Source of the DNA: Clostridiaceae bacterium
GTDB lineage: Bacteria; Bacillota; Clostridia; Lachnospirales; Lachnospiraceae
DNA length: 64,000 nucleotides
NCBI GenBank assembly: GCA_009911305.1
Contig: QXXC01000002.1
Coordinates: 1-64,000 of the forward strand
Reading direction: 5' to 3'
The notes under the pieces are model-generated. The model saw only the letters and a program-made list of their open reading frames with translations. It was not told where the DNA came from and ran no database searches. Shown here piece after piece: positions 1 through 8,243 of this stretch. The translations under genes and the position numbers were made by a program. Positions within the stretch are counted from its first letter, which is position 1. Each line of letters begins with the position of its first letter.

Positions 1-225
1 TTCATTCCAAAAGATATCGGAGAAATCGGAGAGCTCGCACCCTACATCGTGGTTGGGAATACACAGGTAGTTTCCATATTTATGGCGTCCGGCGAGGATG
101 TGGAAGTAAGTCCCCCGCCCATTAATCTCAGCTTCATACCATCCGTTTCCCCCGCCCAGCAGGATGATTTCCCCCGTCCAGGTCTCCCTGCGGGAGCTGC
201 TTTTTAAGATACAGGTGTAATTCAT
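1..225 (-). CDS. Small conserved protein, 3' end outside the window (DUF6618-like)
   Basis: An open frame begins with ATG at 225-223 and runs off the left edge, giving 75 residues (MNYTCILKSS...). It is rich in Gly, Trp and Tyr, with GWYEAEI and GRHKYGNYLC segments. It resembles a small protein often annotated DUF6618 in Lachnospiraceae mobile DNA; that match is from memory. It starts 12 bp after the ATPase gene on the same strand, so it is probably the last gene of the transposition cluster. No catalytic motif is visible and its role is unknown. Confidence 0.55.
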   Translation of the reverse strand, partial: MNYTCILKSSSRRETWTGEIILLGGGNGWYEAEINGRGTYFHILAGRHKYGNYLCIPNHDVGCELSDFSDIFWNE

Positions 226-237
226 GTTCCATGCCCC

Positions 238-1044
238 CTATCCGAGATTCTGGCTGCTGACGGAAGCCAGGATGACATCCGTATCGATCACCTTCTTGTC
301 CATCTGCGCCCCCAGTGTCAGCGCGTCGGTCATCAGGTTGTCCACCAGGCGTGGGCTCCCCTGGGAGTGGCTGTGGACGGCGGAAAGCGCCGCCTGGTCG
401 ATGATGGAGGAAGCCCCTCCGGCACAGGCGATTTTATGGAGGATGTACTGCGCCACTTCCGAATCCGAGAGCCCGGAAAAGTTGTAGTGCACGGTGATGC
501 GCTGGCGCAGGGCCTCATGGACGGGCTTCTTCAGGGTGCTGTTGAGGTGCGGTTCCCCGCAGAGGATGAGCGTGAAGCAGTTGAGGGAGTCATACCCGTA
601 GTTCATGAGCATCTTTAAGTCCTCCAGGATGCCGGTGGAGAGGTACTGTGCCTCATCGACTGCCAGGAGGAGGGGCTGCTTTTTGTCCTTGTAAAGGTAG
701 AGGACCTGCTCCTGGACGGCGCGGAACATGCCGGGCTTGCCGCCCCTTGGCTCTACCCCTAAGACAGAACAGAGCTGGCGGTAGAACTCCATGACGCTGA
801 CGGTGGAGAGGCAGATGTACTCCATGTGGTAGAGGTTCGGGTTCAGGCTCTTCGCGAAGCAGCGCAGGGCGAAGGACTTGCCCATGCCGGGGCGTGCGGT
901 GAACAGGCCGATACCCCTGGTGTCCTTCAGGTAGTCCAGCCGGGACGTCATCTCCGATATGTCCTTCGAGAGGAAACGGTCCTTCTCTTTGGAATTCTGC
1001 TTATCGAAAGGATTGAAGGAAAGCCCATAGTAGGAACGGAACAT
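238..1044 (-). CDS. AAA ATPase of a DDE transposition module (ExeA/TniB/MuB-like)
   Basis: This 268-residue P-loop ATPase has Walker A ARPGMGKS at residues 50-57 and Walker B LLLAVDEAQ at about 125-133, followed by a typical C-terminal lid region. Its opening (YYGLSFNPFDK) is characteristic of the ExeA/TniB group that partners DDE transposases. Such ATPases choose target DNA and activate the transposase. Its ATG overlaps the transposase stop by one base (TGATG), so the two are translationally coupled. The context makes a transposition role much more likely than a secretion role. Confidence 0.85.
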   Translation of the reverse strand: MFRSYYGLSFNPFDKQNSKEKDRFLSKDISEMTSRLDYLKDTRGIGLFTARPGMGKSFALRCFAKSLNPNLYHMEYICLSTVSVMEFYRQLCSVLGVEPRGGKPGMFRAVQEQVLYLYKDKKQPLLLAVDEAQYLSTGILEDLKMLMNYGYDSLNCFTLILCGEPHLNSTLKKPVHEALRQRITVHYNFSGLSDSEVAQYILHKIACAGGASSIIDQAALSAVHSHSQGSPRLVDNLMTDALTLGAQMDKKVIDTDVILASVSSQNLG

Positions 1045-2312
1045 CAGCCCTCACCTCCGATCTTCGAATAATCGATGGACGGCGTGTTATTGCGTTTCGT
1101 CCGGCAGTTCTCATTCTTATCCGTGGGACGGATGGGGTAATGCTCCCCCTCGTAAAGGATGAAGGCGCTGGGCATGTCGTCCGGCAGGAAGCGGATCTCC
1201 ACTTTGGAGGAGATGAACTGCATGGGGACATCATAGGACACTTTGTCGATGGAGACGGTGGAATCCTTGTTCACTTTCCTGGTAATACGGTTCAGGAAGC
1301 ACTCTTCCAGCCATTCCCTGGATTTCGGCATGCGGATGGAGGAGCGGGTCTGCTGGTACCGTTCCATGGGCGTCGTGCCGGTGCCGGAATGGACGGAGGT
1401 ATTGTAGGTGCGCACATAGTCCTTGAGCAGCCCGTTAAACTGTGCCAGCGAGGTGATGGAATCCAGATCCAGGGTATAGAGCCATGTCTCCTTGAGTGTT
1501 CTGAACTGGCGTTCGATTTTTGCCTTGGAGGCACCATCACGGATCTTCGTGTGTAAAAGCACGGTGCCAATGGAGCCGCAGATGAGGGAGAGCTGCTCGT
1601 TCGAGTAGCTGCAGCCATTGTCTACATAAAGTTTTGCCGGGATCCCGTGGGCGGCCACGGCGTCTTTGAGTACCTTCTGGAAGTTATAGGCATTATCGTT
1701 ATAGAAGAGCCCGCCTCCCACCAGGAAGCGGGAGTGGTCATCGATAATCATGATGCAGTAGACCCTCCTGCGCCGGCCGTCCTCCGTGATATAAGGCAGG
1801 TAACAAGTATCAGCCTGCCACATTTTGCCAAAGGCGTCTTCTTCAAAAGCCTTCCTGTCCCGCATGTTCGGGTTCCGGGCTGATTTGAGGTCACGGTTCT
1901 TCACAAAGCGCTGGACGGCGCAGACGCTGACCGCGGCCGGAATGAATGCCGTCTCCACAAGGTGCTTATGGATCTGGGTGGCGTTCAGCCTCGGGAACGC
2001 CTCCTTGAGGCGGTAGATCTCCTCGATGGCTGTGTCCGGCAGCACCCGTGTGGAGCCCTTGTCGGAGCGTTCCTTTGGCATGAGGGCGTCGATGCCGCCG
2101 TTCTGGTAGAGGGACACCCATTTGCTGAGGGTCTTGGGGCTGTACTGGAACACGGAGCCGTCTGGCAGGGTGAGGGGCTTTTCCGTGACCCTCTGGTAAT
2201 AGGCGTTCCTGGACGCATCCGGATAAAGGCCATGGATGACCGGGGCGATGAGGGCCAGCCGGAACTGTGCCATGGCGGCTGCGTCCGAAAGTTTTTTTGG
2301 ATTGCTGTCCAT
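1044..2312 (-). CDS. DDE integrase-type transposase
   Basis: An N-terminal HTH region (TLSKWVSLYQNGGIDALMP) is followed by an rve-type catalytic core. The acidic triad is visible in MWQADTCYLPY, LYVDNGCSY and KAKIERQFRT, and a beta-barrel-like C-terminal part follows. I chose the ATG at 2312 (MDSNPKKLSD) because a strong AAGGAGG lies just upstream; the frame is open to 2378 with no better site. It is one operon with the downstream ATPase and the upstream zinc protein, like a tniA/tniB pair. The three motifs are intact, so the enzyme looks functional. Confidence 0.88.
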   Translation of the reverse strand: MDSNPKKLSDAAAMAQFRLALIAPVIHGLYPDASRNAYYQRVTEKPLTLPDGSVFQYSPKTLSKWVSLYQNGGIDALMPKERSDKGSTRVLPDTAIEEIYRLKEAFPRLNATQIHKHLVETAFIPAAVSVCAVQRFVKNRDLKSARNPNMRDRKAFEEDAFGKMWQADTCYLPYITEDGRRRRVYCIMIIDDHSRFLVGGGLFYNDNAYNFQKVLKDAVAAHGIPAKLYVDNGCSYSNEQLSLICGSIGTVLLHTKIRDGASKAKIERQFRTLKETWLYTLDLDSITSLAQFNGLLKDYVRTYNTSVHSGTGTTPMERYQQTRSSIRMPKSREWLEECFLNRITRKVNKDSTVSIDKVSYDVPMQFISSKVEIRFLPDDMPSAFILYEGEHYPIRPTDKNENCRTKRNNTPSIDYSKIGGEG

Positions 2313-2402
2313 AAAAATGTCCTCCTTAAGTGGTTTTCCACCATTATGCAGGAGGGATGGGAGGGAAGCCATACCCATGGCATGTGGCTGTGGGAAGACA
2401 GC

Positions 2403-2996
2403 TCACGGGCCAAACACCTGTTGGCAGTAAGGCGCCGGATTCTGATGGGACTGGAGGAAAGACTTCGCAAAACGGCGGACAAAAGCGGAGGCGAAGTCCG
2501 AATAGACAGCCTGCGTGAGCAGGGCCTTCAGGAAAGAAATACCGGAAGCCTCTATGGAGGAAAGGGCACCGAGCCACTCTTCCTTCTGCACCCGGAAGAG
2601 ATCCAGCCAGCGGCGCAGCTGGGAAAGGGTGATGGAGAAGCGCTCACAGAGCCTCTCCACTGTGGAGAGGCGCAGGAAATACTCCGCCAAGACACGGAGG
2701 AGGAAGAACAGGCCGTAGCCCGAGTAGGGGATGATGAAGTCCGGGAGGATGGCATGGGTATGGGCGCAGGTACAGACGAGGCGCATGATGCAGAGGCTGT
2801 GGCGGACAGGGACGCCGCCGATGAAGTCCACCAGGGAGCGGCCATAGTATGCATGGATGCTGCAGGAACCCCTGGCCCCACAGCAGGGACAGGTCTGTAA
2901 TTCCGGGCGGAACCCCTTCATAAAGGAATCAAACAGGGCTTTTGATGAACTTTTTATGCGGATTAGCTTGCAAAACAGGGAGTTTTCTCTTATCAT
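2403..2996 (-). CDS. Zinc-binding protein of the transposition module (DUF6431-like)
   Basis: The protein has a CPCC knuckle (LQTCPCCGARG) and a second cysteine cluster (RLVCTC), then an LPDFIIPY motif and a helical HTH-like region (TVERLCERFSITLSQLRRWLDLF). This layout matches the DUF6431 proteins found beside DDE transposases in Clostridia. The start is uncertain: ATG 2996 is used, but ATG 3119 and 3170 are in frame and none has a clear ribosome site. It probably binds DNA at the element ends; that is inferred from context only. Confidence 0.6.
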   Translation of the reverse strand: MIRENSLFCKLIRIKSSSKALFDSFMKGFRPELQTCPCCGARGSCSIHAYYGRSLVDFIGGVPVRHSLCIMRLVCTCAHTHAILPDFIIPYSGYGLFFLLRVLAEYFLRLSTVERLCERFSITLSQLRRWLDLFRVQKEEWLGALSSIEASGISFLKALLTQAVYSDFASAFVRRFAKSFLQSHQNPAPYCQQVFGP

Positions 2997-3402
2997 AGTA
3001 TATGTCGGTGGTGCCGGAGCCTCACAAGTGGGACACGATCCCGTATATGGCAGGCACACTGGTATGTGAGAGAAAGAACGACTGTAGGAGGTGCTGTTCT
3101 TTCTCTTTTTTTGTTCCATAAAAACTATATCGGAATGGCATGGGATGGTCAAGAGGGAAACGTGCCGCATCCTACAGCACGCTCTTGTAGGTAATATTTG
3201 ACACTTGAGATTTTAATTTGACGTTTTTGTGCGGGAGATAGGAACTTTAGTTTGCTGGGCTACACCAGTTTTTGTGGTATACTGCCCTTGAGGAAATAAA
3301 AAGAAAATCCAAACTTTTTTCTCTAAGAAGGTTCCTAATACTACATTTAAGAAAAAAGTTTGGATTTTATATAAGTTTGGATAAGAATGAAAATCTAAAC
3401 TT
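2997..3402. other. Intergenic region with candidate element end and hairpin
   Basis: No supported gene, unless the upstream zinc protein uses a longer start. A TTTGACACTTGAG block near 3197-3210 and a TTTGACG block near 3218 could be transposase-binding repeats at the end of the module. The 19-bp inverted repeat at 3304-3368 is listed separately. Confidence 0.35.
3304..3368. repeat. Perfect 19-bp inverted repeat with 27-nt loop
   Basis: Arm 3304-3322 (AAAATCCAAACTTTTTTCT) is the exact reverse complement of 3350-3368. It lies directly before the truncated nuclease fragment. A partly similar AAAATCTAAAC follows at about 3390. It may be a terminator or a small mobile-element end. Confidence 0.7.
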
Positions 3403-3927
3403 TTGGATTTTTATCAGAGTATGATAGACCTGCAGCTTATTGATAAAGGACAGCTTTATGATGAGTTAAAGCGAAGCTACGTTATATTTATCTGTCCATT
3501 CGATTTATATGGGAAAGGACGGCATATTTATACCTTTGAACATATCTGTAAAGAAGACGGCAGCATTTCCATGGGTGATGAGGCGGTAAAGATATATCTC
3601 AATGCAAAAGGAACTCTGGATGATGTGAGTGGTGAATTAAGGGCGTTCCTTGATTATGTGGCAGGGAAGAAGCCGGAGGATGCCTATGTGGAGAGGCTGG
3701 AAGAAGCGGTAAAAGAGGCCAGGAAGAATAGAGAATGGAGGCATGAGTATATGACGTTGTTGATGAGAGACCAGGAGAATATGAAAAAAGGAAGAGAATA
3801 TGGTGAAGAACTGATGCTTGCTTTGATACAAAAATTGGTGGCGGATAAACGGTTTACTGAAATTGATAGAATGAAAGACGATAAGGATTATCGTCTGATA
3901 TTATACAAAGAATATCATATTATTTGA
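3403..3927 (+). pseudogene. C-terminal fragment of an Rpn-family recombination-promoting nuclease
   Basis: From a TTG codon the frame gives 174 residues beginning MDFYQSMIDLQLIDKGQLYD. It contains the strongly conserved middle and end of Rpn (PD-(D/E)XK, transposase_31) proteins: YVIFICPFDLYGKGRHIYTFEH, the AFLDYVAGK helix and a C-terminal coiled region. Full-length members are about 300 residues, and the N-terminal nuclease core with its catalytic residues is missing. Upstream DNA is AT-rich with a hairpin, so the gene appears cut at its 5' side. It is probably inactive. Confidence 0.75.
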
Positions 3928-4044
3928 GAGCGGAACATAATCAGGCAGAGTATTTACAAGTGCTCTGCCTGAGATTATACAGAGCTTTCCGGCAGTGATT
4001 TGTTGAAAGAAAGCAGGTGGATAAAATGGAAAACAATGCAGACA

Positions 4045-4224
4045 AAAATGGAAGCATGAGTATATGACGTTATTGATGAGAGACCAGGAGAATGTAAAAA
4101 AGGTGAGGAAATGTTGGCAAAATAATAATACTTTTAAGTGAAGACGGCCGTTTATCAGACGTATCAAAGTATCACAGGATAAAGAGTACCGTCAGGAACT
4201 TTATGTGGAATATCATATCATTTA
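4045..4224 (+). pseudogene. Second, more decayed Rpn C-terminal remnant
   Basis: The DNA near 4050-4100 repeats the sequence near 3738-3785 (GAGTATATGACGTTNTTGAT, then GAGAGACCAGGAGAAT) with small changes. The end (GTGGAATATCATATCATTTAA) mirrors the end of the fragment at 3927. Stops and an internal deletion break the frame. It is a tail-end leftover of a tandem Rpn copy. Confidence 0.6.
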
Positions 4225-4466
4225 AAAGCAGAGCATCACAGGGCAGAAAATTTTAAAGATGTTCTGTCCTTAATATATTACGAGATTTTTCGCACTTAGG
4301 TATGATATGGAGAGGAGATTGCGGCTTCTAAAGATATTCTTGCTTTTCCTCGCCTTTCATAGTATAATTATGGTAAAAATTGTTGCTCAATAAAACTAAG
4401 TCGTAACCTATAAATCTAACAATCACCTGTGAATCGGTGAATGCAAAAAAAGGAGATACAAAAGTC

Positions 4467-5114
4467 ATGAGAAGAACAGCAAAGTATGCCACAGCTATGA
4501 TGGCTGGATTGATGATGACAGTCTGGGGAGGTATCATCGCCCTGGCTGGTGAGTGGAATTTTATTGGGCCGGAGAGTTGGCGGTGGGAATACCGTGACGA
4601 TAACGGAAGCCGGGCAGGCGCCGGATGGAAAGAGATCGACGGATCCCGGTATCATTTTGATGCTAATGGTTATCTCGATACCGGCTATCGGCGATTTGAG
4701 GAAGGTGGCCCCTGGTATTATCTTTCTGCAACAGAGGATGAGAATATCGGAAAAATGGTCACATCAGGTGAGTGGGAATTTGGCTCCATTCAGCCAGACG
4801 GAACCTTCTACTGTCTGATTCCCATGCTTGACGGACAATCGGGAGTTGTTCTCTGCAACTACCAGCAAGAAACCGGATTCCAGCCAGTGAAGACAAGCAG
4901 CCTTGGCTGGTATAATGATATCTTTAAAATACTTGCCACCATGGAACCGGAGGACGGAGAACAAATTACCCGGCAGTTCCAGCTTCCAGCAGACTGGAAG
5001 ACCTTATGCCCCGATCCATTCCTGCATGCAATGGTCAGCGGTGGTAACTACAGCGCCTATAAGTGGTCTGTCAGTGGAGAAAATGTGCTGACAGTTACCG
5101 GATACTACTATTAA
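4467..5114 (+). CDS. Secreted protein with a cell-wall/choline-binding-like repeat
   Basis: ATG 4467 has AGGAG at 4451-4455. The N-terminus (MRRTAKYATAMMAGLMMTVW...ALA) is a signal peptide, probably cleaved after the first 27 or so residues. The mature part opens with GWKEIDGSRYHFDANGYLDTGYR, which matches the Trp/Gly/Tyr pattern of cell-wall (choline)-binding repeats. The rest (about 140 residues) has no family I recognise. It is likely exported and wall-associated. It stands alone between the Rpn remnants and a gene-poor repeat region. Confidence 0.7.
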   Translation: MRRTAKYATAMMAGLMMTVWGGIIALAGEWNFIGPESWRWEYRDDNGSRAGAGWKEIDGSRYHFDANGYLDTGYRRFEEGGPWYYLSATEDENIGKMVTSGEWEFGSIQPDGTFYCLIPMLDGQSGVVLCNYQQETGFQPVKTSSLGWYNDIFKILATMEPEDGEQITRQFQLPADWKTLCPDPFLHAMVSGGNYSAYKWSVSGENVLTVTGYYY

Positions 5115-5182
5115 GGCAATACAAAACAGACCGGATTGCATTTTCCCGAAATCGGTGAACTGCAATTTATTAAAAAATGTGC

Positions 5183-5228
5183 GGCCGCTCTCGTTGCTGA
5201 CTGGTTTTTTGAAGTAGCGAGAGCGGCC
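5183..5228 (+). terminator. Hairpin after the secreted protein gene
   Basis: GGCCGCTCTCGTTGCT (5183-5198) pairs with AGTAGCGAGAGCGGCC (5213-5228) with one mismatch around a T-rich loop. A T-tract follows at about 5246. It is a plausible intrinsic terminator for the gene ending at 5114. Confidence 0.6.
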
Positions 5229-5649
5229 CTTGAATTTATAAGCGGTTTTTTACTTTTTCATCTATATGATATATGGATTTGTATGAATTCGCCAAAGAAC
5301 CGTGAAAACAGCATTACCTGTTTTTTGAGATTTTTCGCATTCAGGTATGTTATGGACAGCCATTTAAAAAGGGACAGTTCCCCAACCTCTTGAAGTTGGC
5401 CTGCCAACTGCGTTTTACATGTATGAATTTCTTCGGAGAACCAGTTTCCCCAGAATTTTTCCCCTTGTTTCCTTTTCAATCATTTCCATAATCCTCTATG
5501 TCTGCATCAGTTTTTCGGCAGAATGTTTTCCCTTTCTTTATATAATAACAAGTTTCCGGATTATTGTTTATGACATATTTTCGCATGTCTCCGTTTTTTG
5601 GAACACGAAAACTGCAGCCATCCCTCTGCCCGGCTGCGGCGGGCAGGAG

Positions 5650-5819
5650 TCCTAGTGTTCCATCCAGCCAGTAATTGGATTGTCAGAACCGCCTATTTTG
5701 CCATCTGCTGCGTTGTCGTCAGTCAACGATGCCACCGCATCGCCTCCTTCCTCCGCCTTGCAGGCTGACAAAATATTCGGCACTGACAATCCAATTACTG
5801 GCTGGATGGAACACTAGGA
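5650..5819. repeat. 170-bp element with perfect 37-bp terminal inverted repeats
   Basis: The left arm 5650-5686 (starting TCCTAGTGTTCCATCCAGCC) is the exact reverse complement of 5783-5819. The inner DNA (5687-5782) is only partly symmetrical and encodes nothing evident. The structure fits a MITE or large REP-like palindrome. Confidence 0.8.
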
Positions 5820-5918
5820 TGTAAGCCGAAACAAAAGCCTGCATTGCGCTCTGCTGTCAATCTGCCATATCCTGACGCTCTTGAAAACGGGCATTCTTAC
5901 AAAAAGCACAAATATATC

Positions 5919-5967
5919 TTGCAAAATCCCTCAATATATGGTATTAATATATTATAACAATATATGA
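5919..5967 (+). promoter_or_regulatory. Candidate promoter/operator of the TRAP operon
   Basis: TTGCAA (5919-5924) and TATTAA (5942-5947) are 17 bp apart, a weak sigma-A-type match. CAATATATG occurs twice, at 5932-5940 and 5959-5967, flanking an AT-rich core. A similar AT-rich block precedes the GntR gene (about 15366-15402), so this may be that regulator's operator. Confidence 0.35.
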
Positions 5968-6016
5968 CGTCTGTATTGAAGGGCGGGCAAATTGCTGTTT
6001 TCAGCTCCCGCCGCTT

Positions 6017-6181
6017 CTGGAGCGTGTTTGAAACATCATTCCCGCTATCTGCACTCCCACTTTGCGGTATATTTGTGCCAAATTCACTTAACGCAGCTCA
6101 CTGCGCCGCGTTCATTTGAGCCAAATCTCCCACAAAGCGGAATGCACATCTGGCAGAAAGCATGTTTCAGACACGCTCCAG
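6017..6181. repeat. Inverted-repeat element with GAGCGTGT arms
   Basis: CTGGAGCGTGTTTGAAACAT (6017-6036) is matched in reverse complement at 6162-6181 with one mismatch. The same GAGCGTGTYTSARACA core forms the terminators at 15312 and 16365 and appears as a half copy near 53687. Confidence 0.6.
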
Positions 6182-6260
6182 CGGACAGGCCGGCCGCCGC
6201 GGACATGAAATAACAGGGAAAGGAGAATGTGTATTCGCTATGGAGTATACGGTATGAGGT

Positions 6261-6800
6261 ATGAAGATGGTGCGTTCTGTCGGAAAAGCGATTGACAAAG
6301 TGAATGATGTCCTGGAAGTCTTTACGGGATATGTGATCTTTGTATTTATGCTTCTTTTATTCCTCCAGGTGGTGATGCGTTTTGTTTTTAAGCGTCCCAT
6401 CTACGGGATTGACGAAGCAGTGGTTGCGCTGATGATCTGGTCCATGTGCCTGGGGTGGTGTACAGTGTATTGGGACAATGGCCATGCAGTTCTGGAATTT
6501 ATCATGAACCGCATGCCGGGGGGATTTCGCCGGGTTATTTTTACGCTGACCAACTTCCTGGTGGTTGTGATTAGCTGGGTGTATATCCCGGCATCCTGGC
6601 AGCTATTCCAGATGCAGAAGAAGATGCCGCCCGTGGGCGGGCTTCCCTTCAGCAAGGGGTATTATTACGCGCTGCCTGTTCTGGTAATGGGTGTGGTGAT
6701 GTTGATCATGTCAGTATATAAGGCGGCTGCCTATCTGCTGACGGGTGATGAATCCATCTGTGTTCCGGTGGAAAAGGAAGGAGGCGGTCTGCTTGACTAA
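6261..6800 (+). CDS. dctQ: TRAP transporter small permease (DctQ family)
   Basis: This 179-residue membrane protein has four hydrophobic segments: VIFVFMLLLFLQVVMRFVF, the region around VVALMIWSMCLGW, VIFTLTNFLVVVISWVYI and YYALPVLVMGVVMLIMSVY. It has the DctQ hallmark of an early RF(V)FKRPIYGIDE stretch. It is the small membrane subunit of a tripartite ATP-independent periplasmic transporter. It overlaps the large permease by 8 bp and is followed by a receptor. The start could also be the ATG at 6267. Confidence 0.88.
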   Translation: MKMVRSVGKAIDKVNDVLEVFTGYVIFVFMLLLFLQVVMRFVFKRPIYGIDEAVVALMIWSMCLGWCTVYWDNGHAVLEFIMNRMPGGFRRVIFTLTNFLVVVISWVYIPASWQLFQMQKKMPPVGGLPFSKGYYYALPVLVMGVVMLIMSVYKAAAYLLTGDESICVPVEKEGGGLLD

Positions 6801-8088
6801 TCTGGATCCGTATCTGGCGATCTATTTTATCACTTTTGTGGTGTTGATTCTTTTGGAAGTGCCGATTGCCTATGCGATGATGGCCTCTGCCTTTGAGTTT
6901 ATTGTGTTTAACAACCAGTCCTTTGTGATGTTTGCCCAGAAGACGGCTAACTCTCTGGCGGATTTTAACATGCTGGCTCTGCCCGCGTTCCTGTTTGTGG
7001 GGTGCTTTATGAACCAGGTAGGGCTGACGGATCGGCTGTTCGGTATGTTTGAGAAATGGATCGGCCATCTTCCGGGCGGCCTGGCGCATGCCAATATCCT
7101 TTCTTCCATGGTATTTGCCGGAATGTCCGGCTCGGCTCTGGCTGATGCCGGCGGCCTGGGAACGATCGAAGTGTCTGCTATGACCAAGGCAGGCTATGAT
7201 CCCAGCTTTTCCGTGGCCGTGACAGCGGCGTCTGCCGGAATCGGACCGATTATCCCGCCGTCTATCAACTTTGTGGTGTGGGCGTTTTTAAGCCAGACCT
7301 CCACGCTGGCCATGTTTCAGGCAGGCATGGGCCCCGGCGTGCTGATGGGACTGGCCATGATGATTTGGGTTCCCATTGCGGTGAAGACACAGCATATTCC
7401 GTGTCCCCGCGCCCCCAAAGCAAGCTGGGGCGAGAGGATGAAGTCCATGTATACGGCGCTCCCGGCGCTGGGCGGCCCGGCCATCCTGGTTCTGGGCATC
7501 ATGACCGGTATTTTTACGCCCACGGAGTGTTCCGTGGTTGCAGCCATGTACTGTGTGATTCTTTCCATCATCCTTAAGAAGTTTAACTTGAGGATGCTGA
7601 CGATCGCTTTGAAGGAGACGCTGGCCAGCGCCGGTATGTCCATGTGCCTGTGCGCCACGGGACTGGTATTTAACTGGGTGATTGTAACCAGCGGGCTGAT
7701 TGGCTGGATGACCGGACTGCTGATGTCCCTGGGAAACCGGATCCTGATTCTCCTGGTGCTGAACGCCATGCTTCTGTTTTTGGGCTGCTTCATCGGTTCC
7801 ATGCAGATCCTGATTATGGTGGCTCCCCTGCTGATGAACCTGGCCAATGCTCTGGGTATGAGCTATGTGCAGATGGGTGTTATGGCGGTTCTTAACGTGA
7901 CGCTGGGCCTCATTACTCCGCCGATGGCGCCGGCCCTGTTTGTGACGGCCAAGGCTACGGGCAACAAGTTTGAGGCGGCGTTAAAATATACGGTGCAGTT
8001 CCTGATTCCCATGTTCATCACCCTCTTACTGACCACCTTCTGGGAGCCGCTGACCATGTGGCTGCCGAAGTTCCTCGGCGCTGTCTAA
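6793..8088 (+). CDS. dctM: TRAP transporter large permease (DctM family)
   Basis: The protein has about 431 residues and 11-12 hydrophobic helices. It shows typical DctM segments: the EVPIAYAMMAS start, GMSGSALADAGGLG, GPIIPPSINFVVWA and GLITPPMAPALFV. It catalyses sodium- or proton-driven uptake with DctQ and the receptor. I chose TTG 6793 because GGAAGGAGG precedes it and it gives the normal family N-terminus; it overlaps dctQ by 8 bp. An upstream in-frame ATG at 6745 has no ribosome site. Confidence 0.9.
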   Translation: MTNLDPYLAIYFITFVVLILLEVPIAYAMMASAFEFIVFNNQSFVMFAQKTANSLADFNMLALPAFLFVGCFMNQVGLTDRLFGMFEKWIGHLPGGLAHANILSSMVFAGMSGSALADAGGLGTIEVSAMTKAGYDPSFSVAVTAASAGIGPIIPPSINFVVWAFLSQTSTLAMFQAGMGPGVLMGLAMMIWVPIAVKTQHIPCPRAPKASWGERMKSMYTALPALGGPAILVLGIMTGIFTPTECSVVAAMYCVILSIILKKFNLRMLTIALKETLASAGMSMCLCATGLVFNWVIVTSGLIGWMTGLLMSLGNRILILLVLNAMLLFLGCFIGSMQILIMVAPLLMNLANALGMSYVQMGVMAVLNVTLGLITPPMAPALFVTAKATGNKFEAALKYTVQFLIPMFITLLLTTFWEPLTMWLPKFLGAV

Positions 8089-8243
8089 ACCGTGCTTGAA
8101 GCGCGTCCCGGCCCGGGTAATGAGTTGTAACGGATGCGGCAGCAGGCTGTAACAGATACAGCTTGAGCTGCAACAAACGCATATAAGCTGTGGGCGGCAC
8201 AAAATTACTGATAGATGAATGAAAATAAAAGGAGGTAACTGTT

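Larger units (their letters stand above)
5115..6260. other. Gene-poor intergenic region rich in inverted repeats
   Basis: I see no supported coding sequence here; the short open frames have no ribosome site or recognisable domain. The region holds the hairpin at 5183, a 170-bp palindromic element (5650-5819), an AT-rich promoter-like segment (about 5919-5967) and a second inverted-repeat element (6017-6181). It separates old mobile remnants from the TRAP operon. Confidence 0.6.

Noticed and set aside
1962-2900. Long plus-strand open frame opposite the transposase and zinc-protein genes
   Set aside because: It runs antisense through two well-supported genes, has no domain and no good ribosome site; it is a shadow of GC-rich coding DNA.
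5992-6213. Plus-strand 73-codon frame before dctQ
   Set aside because: It is made of the inverted-repeat element 6017-6181; no ribosome site or domain.
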